The position numbers and the translations under genes are program-made. A stretch of DNA of 64,000 nucleotides, taken from contig JAYMTF010000034.1 of NCBI GenBank assembly GCA_036897485.1, forward strand, positions 1 through 64,000, given 5' to 3'. Source of the DNA: Pelargonium nanum (Eukaryota; Streptophyta; Magnoliopsida; Geraniales; Geraniaceae). The notes under the pieces were generated by a model. It was given only the letters and a program-made list of their open reading frames with translations, had not been told where the DNA came from and searched no databases. This document shows positions 12,501-24,053 of the stretch, one piece after another; within the stretch, counting starts at the first letter, position 1; each line of letters begins with the position of its first letter.

Positions 12501-13748
12501 TTTAATAGATACATCATTAAAAAAGTAGGAGTTATCACTATGACAAAAAAAATAATTAATTTTAGAAACATGTGAAATGCCCTGTTTCAAAGTTTTCATG
12601 GTGATGGACTGATGGTCAGAACTCATAAATTAACCTACAGTGAATTTTTGTGCTTTTGATGCCCAGCAAACAACAAATAAGACCTTTTTTAATTCAGACA
12701 TCCAAACAGAAACTGAAAAGGCCTTCATGGTGAACCATCCAAACCTTGACACTAACCTCTTCCTAAAGTCATTCATCAGAATATGAAACTTACATCAGAT
12801 ATCAGAAACTGCTTTTTAACATGATCAAGCATTTCCCGGCGTAGACTCTTCCGGTGTTCTTTCTCACCAATATACTTGAGAAATTTTAGTTCTGGAGCAA
12901 ACTTAACTATCTCTGATGTCCAACCATCCGTCACACTAAGAGGGCACAACACCACTGCAGGAAATTAATAAAAGAGGGACATAACTAATCCAATCATCAG
13001 CAGAAAGAGAAAAAAATAAATAAACAAAAAACACATATCAATGTAAAACAGATGGATTCCTTTACTCACAAAAGGGCCCGGATGATATCTGTTGGATCTT
13101 CAGATAGCTCAAGAAAGAGATAGCTTGCAAAGTCTTTCCTAGTCCCATCTGTCAGTTACACAAACTAAATGCATAGTGAAAAATGTCATGCATGACAATT
13201 TGATAAACTTCTCTAACACAATGATATAAACGCCCAGCCTAGTTTAGCTTTTGCGTTGAAAGATACTGCAGTTGGTTGCAGCAACTATCTAACAATTATG
13301 AAGCATCAACATTGAAGATACTCTTTGATGTTATTCCTAGCAGCTATAATCACAAAACATTAACAAGTTCCTTTTGCACCAAACTGATGACATGATCTAA
13401 ATAGCTAAAGAACTCCTGATCGTGAGCATAAATTGACAATTTACATATATATATCAAAGGCTCACTCTCCATGGAAATTGCAATCTATTGATCATACCTC
13501 ATCTCCTGCAAAATGAAAATGTATAAAATCATCTAAACAATTTTGTTTGCTTTTCTCAAAATTAGGGGAAACGAAACCCTACCTAGGATGACATTGACGC
13601 CGAGATGGTATCTCTGTATAAGCCAAGAAACACCTTCGACCTGGTGCGGCTTCAGAGTGGCGGTAACCCCGAGCTCCGGTAGGTCTCCGGCGGGTACGTC
13701 GGCGAGAATGATTTTGGCTGCTGCTTTGAGCCTCTGCTCGTAGTCCAT
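3563..13748 (-). CDS. CHR10: SNF2-family chromatin remodeler with macro domain (CHR10 / ALC1-like)
   Basis: Seventeen exons (minus strand): 13583-13748, 13498-13505, 13070-13148, 12794-12954, 12189-12320, 10774-10954, 8973-9108, 8716-8833, 8030-8119, 7665-7772, 7353-7556, 6766-6891, 6024-6685, 4948-5093, 3986-4129, 3680-3794, 3563-3587. All phases join, giving about 866 residues. The helicase N lobe has DEMGLGKT (near residue 57), DEAQ (172-175) and TGTPIQNN (201-208). The C lobe has [11 protein letters not shown] (about 446-456) and HRIGQ (482-486). From about residue 695 a macro domain follows ([33 protein letters not shown]), ending FVYYYRSSS. This is the plant relative of animal ALC1/CHD1L, an ATP-driven nucleosome remodeler that answers poly(ADP-ribose) at DNA breaks; that role in plants is inference. 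The start [10 protein letters not shown] matches the family; an in-frame ATG 87 nt upstream (13835) is an alternative. Long introns carry a MITE and other repeats. Confidence 0.93.
9158..9381. mobile_element. Stowaway-type (Tc1/mariner) MITE inside a CHR10 intron
   Basis: The element starts CTCCCTCCGTCCCAAAATGA and ends with its near-perfect reverse complement (...TCATTTTGGAACGGAGGGAG). TA dinucleotides flank both ends, as expected for Tc1/mariner insertion. It is 224 bp with no coding capacity. The CTCCCTCCGT terminus is the classic Stowaway signature. It sits in the 1.66-kb intron between exons 6 and 7 of the CHR10-like gene. Confidence 0.92.
13498..13505 (-). other. 8-nt micro-exon of the CHR10-like gene
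   Basis: The eight bases GAGATGAG are flanked on the minus strand by an AG acceptor (cag) and a GT donor (gtatga). Exon 1 ends in phase 1 with a single G after ...NVIL, and exon 3 begins with the codons for MGLGKT. Only with these eight bases is the frame kept, giving G-D-E before MGLGKT, which rebuilds the conserved SNF2 motif I (DEMGLGKT). No other in-frame join was seen. Confidence 0.8.
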
Positions 13749-15444
13749 GGTTTGATGTGGGATTGAAGTGAAATGGAGTGTCGGTTTTTCCTCATTCAAA
13801 GTAGAAACCAAACCAAAGCTTTGGAGGGAAGCCAAAGAAGCATACTACAGAACAGTACAGACGGTGCGCGGTTTATTGACTGTACTGTACGTGCCACATT
13901 TTCGGGACTTTGACGTGCCTTTCTTTTTCTCGTTCAAATTTGCTGCGTAAACACGCGGTATGTTTTTTGGTTGGCGGGGCAGTAAGAGACGATTACAGAG
14001 AAGAAGAATGTGGTTTGGAAGATAGTGATCTGGTTAGCGTCATCAGATCAGACTTCGGATCAGATGGCATACACGATGGTGACGAGAGGCGGTTGGCAGA
14101 ACACTCTACGTGGTCGGTTGTTTGGTCTATTCAGACCAGAGGGGCGGGATTTCTCAGTGTCTTTGGTTTGGTTCATTATGACATCATGTCTCATTTAGTT
14201 AATTTTAATTATGTTTAGTTTGCTTGTTTTAGATTTGAGGTCATTAGGACTATTTAATTATTAGCTAAATCATCTATTAATATGTTTTGGATTGGTCATA
14301 GAGGCGTGATTTCATTTCCGTCTCTTTCGCTAGAGTTTATATTAGTAACTGTGTGATTTAATACAAATTTTTTGAGTTCCTTAAAAAAAAATAGTGCACA
14401 AACCAGTTCGAATGTTTTTCCACTGCACAAAAGTGAATTATTTTTGTTGGGCTTCACAGTAAACCAAACTCATTTGAAGAGTTGGGCTTGCTTTGAAGCT
14501 CCATAATTTCATAATATGGGCTAAAAGAAAACTGTATATAGGTCTCGGGCTATAGATAATCAATCCGGATTGTGAAAGTGTGGTAAGAAATTGTATTTGG
14601 GATTGAAATATAGAGCTGGCAAAACAGAACCAACCGTCGTACTCGAAATTCAACATGTTGTTTTTTTCTTTTGCAGTTTGGGGTCTATGTTTTTCTCAAC
14701 CCAAAAAAATTAGGTCAAGTTAGGGTCGGGTATACTAAAAAGACAATATGTTTTATGTCTAAACATGAAACCCGAACCAAACCCAAACTTTTATCAGATT
14801 GGGAATGTTGATTGATGTCAGCAATCTCAGTCATTGATCTTAGTTTATTGTGTGGAGCTGCATGGTTTGTGCAGTAAAATCAAACTGAAATTGCCTGCAT
14901 TTTCAATAGTCCATCGATTCAAAAGATTTTTAAATGAGTTATAATTAGTAAAAATCATAAAAGCAATAGTTGGAGAAATCAAATTGAGTTTAATTGAGCA
15001 GGTGTAGCTACGTACGCTACGATCAAATAGATTTTGAAGAGCTTAGCTTAGATCCACATACGGAAACAGTTGCACGTAATTAAGAGTCCTTTGTTTTCTT
15101 TCAAAAATTCCAACCACTTGTTGGTCCATTGCTTACTTACTACTGGATTTATATGTTAAATGAATTTTGGGTTCATCTCCCATCTCCCAACAATTGATGA
15201 CGTTTTCAAATTTCAACAAACAAATTATTGTCCTTTGCTTTCTTTGTCACAACAGAAAACACCACTAGCTGTCTCTGACCAGTTGGTACAATATTGTGCC
15301 ATGTTCTACTTTGCACTCAACTGATTTTCCTAATAACACTTTCTTCCCTTTTATTTAGAACAATAAAAAACATAAACAGAAATAAGTTCATGTTGAATAT
15401 GTCAATCCTCATGTAAGATTTACCGACATTCCAACACCTTATTA

Positions 15445-15600
15445 TTTTATTTTTTTGTCATTGAGCTACACAATATGAGGCAGTTATTCCCTTTTAACTC
15501 AAATAACTCACCTCATACCGTCATGGCAGGCAGACTTGAGCCCGAGACCTCAAAAGAATTTCAAATCGCTTAAGCCGCTTAGTCCATCCTGTCAGGCAAA
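15445..15600 (-). mobile_element. SINE-like element (tRNA-derived), copy in cluster
   Basis: Read on the minus strand it starts near GGACTAAGCGGCTTAAGCG (tRNA A-box-like), then GTCTCGGGCTCAAGTCT (B-box-like), and ends in an A-rich tail (about 15445-15460, seen as a T-rich run on the plus strand). The order A box, B box, body, poly(A) is that of plant tRNA-derived SINEs. No target duplication was clear. Confidence 0.5.
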
Positions 15601-15714
15601 TGATACAATTTAGTTCATGAAATTTCGTGTTTTGATCCAATTTAGTCCTTTCACTTTTTTAAACCTAAAATATTCCTTGAACTTTCAAATATTGACATAA
15701 TTTTATCCGTATAT

Positions 15715-15905
15715 ATTTTTTTATATAACATTGGGTTCCTGAGCGGGGCCGCACACTCGCGGTTGACACCTTTAAGCCGTTTTACCACATCAGACTAATC
15801 CTCATTTGAGGTTTGTTCACAGTTTTAGCATTCACCTCTCCCCTTGTGTTGAGCGGGGATCGAATGCAAGCGCTCTTTTCACTCACGCAGCATGTGTTGC
15901 CAATT
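15715..15905 (-). mobile_element. Probable SINE, second copy in cluster
   Basis: On the minus strand the segment has GCTTGCATTCGATCCCCGC, resembling a tRNA B box, and runs into an A-rich tail near 15715-15730 (ATAAAAAAATATA). The A box is weak. It belongs to a different SINE family from its two neighbours. Ends are approximate. Confidence 0.4.
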
Positions 15906-15969
15906 TATCCATATATTTCTTATATAAGCTTTAAGGGCAATAACCATTTTGGGTCAATACTTGAAAGAT

Positions 15970-16152
15970 CGCAACTTTTTTTTATCAACAACAGGACATC
16001 ACACTCGAAGTAGCAATGTTTCTCACTCCCCAAAAAGAGCGTCACCCTAAACCCCACCCCACAAATCCCGCCACATACCATCGACAGGAGGTTCGAACTT
16101 GAGACCTTAAAGAGAATCCAAAGTGTTTTAACCACTTGACCCAACATGTCTT
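15970..16152 (-). mobile_element. tRNA-derived SINE, third copy in cluster
   Basis: On the minus strand it begins with ACATGTTGGGTCAAGTGG (A box in GTCAAGTGG), followed about 35 nt later by GGTCTCAAGTTCGAACC, an excellent tRNA B box. A body of about 90 nt is followed by a poly(A) tail (GATAAAAAAAA). Two further members of the same family lie at 62382-62553 and 62948-63092, which confirms a dispersed repeat. Confidence 0.7.
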
Positions 16153-17122
16153 AATCTACGTTGGGTCGAAACACGAAAATCTTAAAACTATTTTGAATTA
16201 AATTAGATCGAAATACGAAAATATATAAACCAAATTCATACTTTTACTTCAATACTATTATTATTATATTATTGTTTTGTTGGTTTTGTGGCGGCTGTTC
16301 AAACTTGGTTACTGTAGATGTTTTGGAATTGGTGGCCAACTTTTTAGGTGACGTTTTATAAATCACTATTTGGATTCATTTGTAAATACTGTTTTGTTTC
16401 ACATGTTACAAATTAGGAGTTCCTCAGGTCGTTGAACATGCATATCTATCTTTGCAGTGACTGCACAATAGTTATAGACGTCGACAAAACCACTCATCTT
16501 TTCCGTTTTGGTAGTTTCTTCTTTTTTATTTTGTACAGCATCCCAACTTTTCATTTCCTTTCTCTTTCATTTCACAGTACGCATAGTCACGGACGGGTCT
16601 ATATATAATACATTTACAGTGGGACAATAATGAAAAAAATTGGACACAATTTTTTTTCATACAAATATGTATATAGATACAAAATTAACGATTTATTGCT
16701 TAATGAAAATAAGAAAATTGTATTAAAGTTATTTTTATGAACAATTTCAGTTATTGGTTGAAATTAGATTTTATTTAGAAAAGAATTGCAATGATCCATA
16801 TGAACTATTCACGATAAAAGGAGACTAGTCTCTTTAACTATTTTTAAAATAAAATGACTATCTAAACTTGCAAAATTTCATTATGTAAGTTTTTTTTCCC
16901 TGAAATCAATAACTCAAAATCACACACCTCTTTCTTTGTAATTTGATCATCTAGGTTGGGCTGATAGTACCTAAGGAAACTTCGAGGAAAAATCGCATGG
17001 CCCCATAGAATAAGCTGTAACCAGGATTTTATACAAAGCTTATATATAAGGGTTTAATTATATGGTTCCATATTTTGGGTATTCCAGATTTCTTAAGTAT
17101 TGACTAATGGTTTAGATATTTT

Positions 17123-17372
17123 CACTAAAAAAAGTTTCAAACTGTGACGGAAATTTGTAACAGAAAATTTTTCGTCACAGATTGTGACAGAAATCATATT
17201 TTCGGTCACAAACGCACATTTGTGACGGAAATTTCTGTCACAATCATTTGTGACAACCCAAACAATGACAAAAATATTCTCATAATTCCGTCACAAATTA
17301 CATTTTGTGACAAATTCATAGATTTGTGACATAAATATTTGTCATAGATCGCGAGTTTTTGTTTTTGTAGTG
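17123..17372. mobile_element. CACTA-type (En/Spm) non-autonomous MITE
   Basis: The element starts CACTAAAAAAAG and ends GTTTTTGTAGTG, the reverse complement of CACTACAAAAAC, the usual CACTA terminus. Both ends are flanked by TTT, fitting the 3-bp target duplication of this superfamily. Inside are many direct and inverted copies of a TTTGTGACGGAAAT / TTCCGTCACAAAT motif, the sub-terminal repeats where the transposase would bind. It is 250 bp and non-coding. Confidence 0.85.
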
Positions 17373-18779
17373 TTTGGTATATTGTTTAACTGATTGGGCG
17401 TGGGTTCCATAAGCTTGCTTAAGAAAATCTCTATGCTAAGGATAAACTATAGATTTTTTTTTGGCAACCGTTGTTTAGATTTTGTTTTTGAAATATGAAA
17501 AACAATATCAAAGCATCAAGAACAATAAACATAATAAGGGTATGATGAACATTATTGATTTTTTTTTTATTTGTTAGAATTAACCAGCGGAATGAGTTTT
17601 TGCAAGTTTTTTTTTTTTGAAAGGAGTTTTTGCAAGTTAAGATGGTCGTTTGATTTGATAATGTTATATAGAAACTCATGTACTTTTAGTGAAAAGTTCA
17701 TATGAATCATATGCAATTTTTCCTTTAAATACTTGTTTAGAAGTCACAACTCTAAACTCGAGCCGGGTCCATGTCATTTGGGTAATTGTTTAAATTTTAG
17801 GTACCCATAATCTAAACGGTTTACATTTCATCGCAACATAAGTGAAAAATATACGTATGAAGTGACCCGTGAAAAAAATCATTTCTTTTGTTTAAATGCT
17901 CATACTAGCACGCACATTTCTAAACGCATTATTATCCACTTCCTTTTTCCTCTTTTTGGAAAAAAAGACGCATTATCCTCTTTAGTTCAATAAAAATATC
18001 TTAACACCATTCACAATTAGAAGCAATAATATTATGGATTACATTAAAACAAACGAAACAATAATAATCTCTAATCATTTTCATCAGATTTGTGATGATT
18101 AATTAAAGTTTTACCGACATTCCAAAAACTTTCCAGTATTCTTATTCTCATTATTTTATAATTGTTTTGTTCGTTTCAGGTGGCTATTCGAACATGTCAC
18201 ACGTTTTAGAAGTGTTGGCCAACTTCTTTTTGTTCACAATGACATTTTTTCTCTCAAACGTTGATATATTCAGCAACCATGCGGGCCAGGATCGATGTTG
18301 ATTCTGATTCTTCAATTATTACACTAAATTACTGACATTTTTGGCAAATTTAGCCATCACAGGACAATTTAAAAGCCGAGTTGTCTCTATAAACCTAGTT
18401 GTTACGTCCACAATTGGTCTTCTTTAGCAAAGAAGATACGTTGTTAAATAATCTTTGTTCCTTGTACATTTGCATGTAAATAGAAGCTACAAATGTAACA
18501 TTTTCATGAATGAATCTATAGGTAGAGAAAGCAAATTAATTCAAGTAAAGAGTCCACGAATGGTAGTTACACAGGTCAGAGAAGAATGGCCGATGATGGT
18601 GGTGACCGCTCAAACAATTAGGTGTATATCACTGTATATATTTTGGACCACCCATTTTTATTTATTGACTTCTCTAACTTGTTCCTGCCTATTAAATGCA
18701 TGCACAAACAAAACCAAATAAAAGCCCTCACAAAAACTACCAAAACAGGTTATGTATGTATATTTACTAATTTGGAGCA

Positions 18780-19343
18780 ACTGTGTATGTGTGTGGAACT
18801 CCCAGTTCCCAGAGTCGAAGTGAGCTGCAGTAGGCAGCTGCCTATGTTGTCTCTTAAAACTGCAGGAAACATCAGGTAAATTTCGCAACTTTCACGATCA
18901 ATTTTTAGTAATAAAGTTGAGATCGTAGATTTGTTATAATATGCCTACCCGTGTTCTGCGTCTGGCCTCCGCTATGTATACGGTGATGTGAAGTACTTTT
19001 CTTAATATGCTCCAACTTTGTCTGTGAATATATTCCATGCCCTAATGGTGAATCTTAGTTCTTGTTTTGTTTTGTTTAACATGTAGCAGTTTCAGTCACA
19101 GCTGTTGGCTCTGGAGGACCACTGTTCTTTTAAATATCCAATGCTTGTATTGTTCTCTTATTTTTATTGTGCTGAATTGAACATATTAAATAATTGCACT
19201 GCACTGCACAACCATGCAGGTTTTGTGAGGCCCTTTCTCCTCCCATTTCTTTGTTTGGGCTAAATTGAACATATTTCCACTTCCATATAGTCTGGAGCTT
19301 GGAAGTTTAGGTGATTGAACTTGTAGCGCGCTGCGAAGAAGAA
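18780..19343 (+). other. Possible 5' leader exons of the PILS gene
   Basis: A donor-like site lies after 18875 (CATCAG|GTAAAT) and an acceptor-like site before 19220 (CCATGCAG|GTTTTG), framing a possible leader intron of 344 nt. The stretch 19220-19343 then leads directly into the start codon. This rests on splice-like strings only. Confidence 0.35.
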
Positions 19344-21353
19344 ATGGGTTTCCTGGATCTGTTCGTGGCGTCATTGATGCCAGTTCTCAAAGTGCTAATC
19401 ATAACCGGGATAGGCTTATTCCTCGCAACAGAGCGCATAGATCTCCTCGGTGCAACTGCTAGGAAAAATTTGAATCATGTACGTATACTTCACAGTTCAT
19501 ACACTAATTAATTACGAGAAATATATATTGCTAACAAAATTTAACACAATCTATGTATGTGTGATCAGCTGGTGTTTTATGTGTTCATGCCTTCACTCAT
19601 AGGAAGCAGCCTGGCCGACACAATTACATTAAAAAGTCTCTCTACTCTGTGAGTACTAATTTCAACTTTTTTTTCTGCTAAATTTTGGTCGTATACAAAT
19701 TGTGTAATGTTTCATTTTGATTCGTCGAATGCTAGGTGGTTCATGCCAGTTAACATCCTTATTGCATTTGCTATTGGCTCTGTTCTTGGATTGTTGCTTA
19801 CTAAAATCACAAAAACGCCTGTAAAACTCCGAGGCATTGTTATCGGTTGCTGTTCTGCTGGTAACAAATACATTATGAGAATAGCGTCTAAACATTTTCA
19901 TAGTCAGTCTACGCGCTCTGTTCGATAATATGAAAATTGTGAATGATCGTTGTCACAGGAAATGTTGGAAACTTGCTTCTAGTTATACTTCCAGCAATTT
20001 GTGATGAATCAGATAGTCCTTTTGGAGACTCCACCAGCTGCTCAACCTATGCAGAGGCTTATGCTTCGCTTTCTATGTCGGTACTAACTCTAGCTAATCC
20101 TCGATCTCATTCTGAAACTTTGCAAAATCTATGTCGGATTATAAGCTTTTGTGATGCATTGTAAAGCTTAATTTCTTTTTTGTTTTGTGGGTTGTCGTCG
20201 ATGCAGATTTTAGTTGTGTATATCTTTACTTACGTGTATGTCATCATGCGAATATCATACGAGAAAGGTGAAATCGAAGATCTTGAAGCTCGACGAGCAA
20301 ATGAAGCCTCGGAAATATCTTCATCCACACAGCCATTGCTTGAGCCAGCAAGCACTGAAAATGAGGAGAAGGTGCACATTTATAATTCAGCTAAATTTTT
20401 AACTTGCAGATACGAAAAGAAATGAAGCTATACTAAATTGTTCGACGAATTAACCTTTCGTTTCTTGTTACGATTAGATGAGCTTTTCTGCGAGGATGAA
20501 GCAGGGCTTCAAGAACATTACAAAGTATATCAACATCAAGATGATTATGGCACCAGGCATAATTGCAGCAGTAAGTTTATAGTTGAAAATTGACATTAAC
20601 TCCATCTTGATTTTATCGACTGACAATGACAATGTCATCTTCCTATACAGATGCTTGGGCTTTTCATCGGGCTAATCGGTCCTATTCGAAGAATAATAAT
20701 AGGGGATAGTGCTCCTCTTCGTGTGCTCTACACTTCCGCATCTTTACTCGGGTAAAACTCAGCTCAAACTTCTCGTTCTGATATTCTTTTCCCGATCTTA
20801 TAATTAATATTTGTGAGATTTTGTTGCAGACAAGCGTCTGTTCCGTCCGTTACTCTGATAGTAGGAGGAAACCTTCTAAAAGGTGCGTCTATCAAATGCT
20901 GTTGTCGGGTTTTCTAGTCTCATTTGTAATAATGTGTATGTGTTCGTGGTCCGGCAGGTCTAAAAGGAACAGCAGTCAGTGTACCTATCATTTTAGGAAT
21001 CATGGCGGTTCGGTTTGTTGCGTTGCCTCTGTGTGGGATTGGTGTATTCAAATTCGCTCGCCATTATGATCTTATTGGATCGGATGCGCTGTTTCAGTTT
21101 ACTCTTCTGATTCAATTTGCAGTGCCACCTGCAATGAATATAGGTAATGTCACACAATAAGTGTACATTTCACTATGTATTGTGTGTTTGTATGGAAATT
21201 GTTGTTTGATTTGTGAGTGAAAATGCAGGTACAATTGCTCAGTTGGCTGAGACGGGTCAGAGTGAATTATCAGTCATTTTTCTATGGACTTATGCTGTGG
21301 CATGTGTTGCTCTTACTCTGTGGTCTGCATTTTTCATGGCAATGGTCACTTGA
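19344..21353 (+). CDS. PIN-LIKES (PILS) auxin efflux carrier family protein
   Basis: Ten exons: 19344-19478, 19569-19648, 19736-19860, 19959-20080, 20207-20371, 20478-20570, 20651-20751, 20830-20882, 20958-21143, 21229-21353. All junctions are GT-AG and in phase, giving 394 residues. The protein has two hydrophobic blocks of several membrane helices around a hydrophilic loop (about residues 170-235, with a SSSTQPLLEP stretch). The N-terminus MGFLDLFVASLMPVLKVLII and the later SVPSVTLIVGGNLLKG and QFAVPPAMNIGTIAQL stretches are typical of PILS proteins (Mem_trans family). PILS proteins sit in the endoplasmic reticulum membrane and limit nuclear auxin signalling by sequestering auxin; they have a much shorter loop than plasma-membrane PINs. 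Which PILS paralogue this is I cannot say. Confidence 0.93.
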
Positions 21354-21462
21354 TCAGTACTTAGATTTGTATAAGTATGTTGTTGTTTATGCTCATTCTG
21401 GTTTGTGCTGAAACAACTGATCGATCGATGCGGCCCAAGCACAATTGAAGTTGTGTCCTGTC

Positions 21463-21494
21463 CTTGATCTTGATCTTGATTTTGATCTTGATCT
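21463..21494 (+). repeat. CTTGAT hexanucleotide repeat in the PILS 3' region
   Basis: About five copies of CTTGAT, one with a C-to-T change, lie about 110 nt after the PILS stop codon. This is probably within the 3' untranslated region. Likely length-variable between individuals. Confidence 0.7.
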
Positions 21495-21844
21495 CAGGCT
21501 ATGGAAATAAGTGCACAGCTGCTTGTCTTTCACCTCTCCAAGGTCATTGAGGTGATCTTTTTTTGTTACTCAAAATTTAGACCAAAGTATATATACAATA
21601 TACATGATGATGGGAGTGTATCATGATCATGTATATCACAATTCATTATTTGTGAAGTTTTGAAACTATTTCATTTACTATTTAAATCATTTCATTGATA
21701 CTTCGATTTTCAATTTAAGTGATAGTTGGTGTCCATTTATTTTGTCGTTGTCACATTTAGGGCCGGACCCAGGAAATTTAGTATATGGGGTCGAAAAAAT
21801 TAAAATTGTTGTGGGGTGTCAACAAATTGTCATATGAAAAGACA

Positions 21845-22187
21845 AAATAAAACTCTATCAATCAGTTTTTCCTCGCAAAATATGGGGCCTAGATGTCAAG
21901 TGATCTCTCATTTGCTCAAGTGTGTCTACCGCGGGTCACAATTGACATTCATATTTGAATATAATTATGTCGACTCTCTTTCCAATAATCTCGAATGCAT
22001 ATTTGTGATGAGCAGTGTCGTACAACATAAAAATCAGTTTCCCCCACAAAATATGGGGTCAAGACGTCAAGTGATCTCTTATTTGCTCAAGCGTGTCTAC
22101 CATTGGTCACAATTGACATTCATATTTGAATTTAATTATATCGACTCTCTTTTTAACAATCTCGAATGCCTACTTGTGAGTGCTTAA
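21845..22187. repeat. Two-copy tandem repeat with a unit of about 171 bp
   Basis: Two diverged copies (about 21845-22015 and 22016-22187) share AAAATATGGGG, GTCAAGTGATCTC, GGTCACAATTGACATTCAT and ATCTCGAATGC in the same order and spacing. Upstream is a GGGCCGGACCCAGG motif often seen in plant repeats. Non-coding; the open frame across it is incidental. Confidence 0.75.
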
Positions 22188-23596
22188 GTATGGCTTACTT
22201 TGGGTGATTTGAGATGTCATACAATGTGTAATAGCACAAGTGAAACATATATAAACTTTTTATGGATAATAAAGAGAAAAATGCATAGAAGTAGAAGATT
22301 AGTGATATATTTTGGATGGAAATGACAACAGAGAGGGTTTTGTAATCCTGCAAAGTTCTCCGCTTAAGATTTGATTCATGTTTGCATATCCGTCAAGCCT
22401 CACTTCTCATTGAAGCCTTTTGTATATAGTATTATGAAGAGAGCAAAGATCGTAAACCAATAATTATTTGGTTTTTGCTAAGCAGCTAATTATGCTGTGA
22501 AATTTTATTAAAATGTTTGGATCCAACGGATCGCTACACTCCTACAAATTCACTTTGATGAGTATAATTTGTTTTTAATAAGATGACAAACTCTCATTAG
22601 CTTGATTTAAACTAGCCAAATATTTATTGATTTAGATTTCTTATTTTTTATTATTATTAATAATAATATGACTTTCTAAATTAATTATTTTTTATATAAA
22701 AATATATATTTTAAAATATTATAAAAATCCATAGTAGTTATGGTTTATAAAAATAAGAAAATCACCAAATATACACTAATTCAACTTATAAATAACAAAC
22801 TATTATAATTGATCAAGTTGATTGATTACACTTCTGTGATATGACTACTTTGAAAATATGTACGGTAATGCGCCTATACGTCTTGTCAATCTTGCATAAC
22901 CAGTTAAATTTTCTTGTTGTCTACGTGTTAAGGAAAAACGTCCAAATCTTAATTTCAATCTTACACCTCTAAGATCATTAAGTTTTATCTTATACTTATA
23001 ATTGAGGATCACATATTCACATTGTTTAGTGAAAATCACTGTATGTACAATGGAATTCATATAAACCACGATACTAAACTTTTTTATTGTGATGAAATCA
23101 CATCACTATAATGTGTAATTGGAGATAATGCAAAGCGAAAACACACAAATGTGAAGTGTATAAATGTCCTAAATGAAAGTCATTTCTCCATCTAAGAAGA
23201 ATATATTTATACTCACTAGTGTGAGACGAAATGACAGCCTCTAATTGATAGATAATGATCTATCTCACGACAAGACTATAGTAATATCAATTATGGCATC
23301 ATCCTCCCATATATCGTCGTGGAGTTTCCAATGACGTCCATGATGAGGGGTCTAAGGATCACTTTTAAAGTGCAATGTATTACAAATATATTTTTTGATA
23401 TAAATATACAAATAAATAATTGCTAAATGTGATTGATATGAGTTTGTACAATAACAAACAAAATTATAAAACAATATTGTTTCTATACAATCAAACTGGA
23501 TTTGGTGATTTTTTTTCCGAATTAAAATAAAAAGATTTTGTTTAATTCTTTGATCCAATTTATTGAACACCAACTTCAACCAAATAACCGCCCACT

Positions 23597-23785
23597 TGAC
23601 CAAGTGGTGGCAAGACTTGGGTGTAAGCTCGATGACTTGTCTTCGAAACCTCTCACGAGCGAGGTATGGGGTTATGCTACCAAGTGGTAGCAAGACTTAA
23701 GTGTAAGCTTGAGTACTCGTGTTCGAGATCCCTCATAAGCGTGGTACGAGATTACAGTATAATCGTGAGTTTGAGAAAAAAAAAA
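23597..23785 (+). mobile_element. Dimeric SINE-like element (two tandem tRNA-like heads)
   Basis: Two units of about 80 bp (23597-23676 and 23677-23756) each carry an A-box-like CCAAGTGGTGGCAAGACTT and a B-box-like TTCGA string at tRNA-like spacing. The second head has GTGTTCGAGATCCC. After the second head a short body leads into a poly(A) tail (about 23773-23784). The element therefore looks like a SINE with a duplicated head. Confidence 0.6.
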
Positions 23786-24053
23786 ACCAAAAAAATAAAA
23801 TAAAATGTCACTTCTAATTCTGGGCCTGACCATGATAACCCAACCCATTGACCTTATTTCACTCCATCAATTTGCTTCATGTTTTGGCGGGAAAACAACA
23901 TACTTCCTCAATCCTATGTGACTGATAAACTCCGATCGCCGCCCCTCCCTTCTCCAAGAACCCAAACCCATCTTCACTGTTCCGTAGCCTTACAGCTTCA
24001 CAGAACATTCAAAATCTACCAACAACAACATCTACATCAAGAAGCTTCGCACT

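Larger units (their letters stand above)
13749..19343. other. Divergent intergenic spacer between CHR10 and PILS genes
   Basis: About 5.6 kb between two genes transcribed away from each other, so both promoters must lie here. No protein gene was recognised; the short open frames have no family features. The region holds a run of three SINE-like elements (15445-16152), a CACTA-type MITE (17123-17372) and other AT-rich repeat debris. The last 500 bases probably contain the non-coding leader exons of the PILS gene. Confidence 0.6.
21354..24053. other. Intergenic region between PILS and DNA2 genes
   Basis: Contains the PILS 3' end, a tandem duplication (21845-22187), a dimeric SINE-like element (23597-23785) and AT-rich repeat debris. 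A piece near 22500-22620 resembles, in inverted orientation, the MITE-like copies at 2513-2890. The DNA2 promoter and leader should lie in roughly the last 250 bases. No other gene was seen. Confidence 0.55.

Noticed and set aside
13910-14218. A 102-residue open frame beside the CHR10 promoter
   Set aside because: It overlaps another frame equally long, resembles no protein and lies in the divergent promoter zone.
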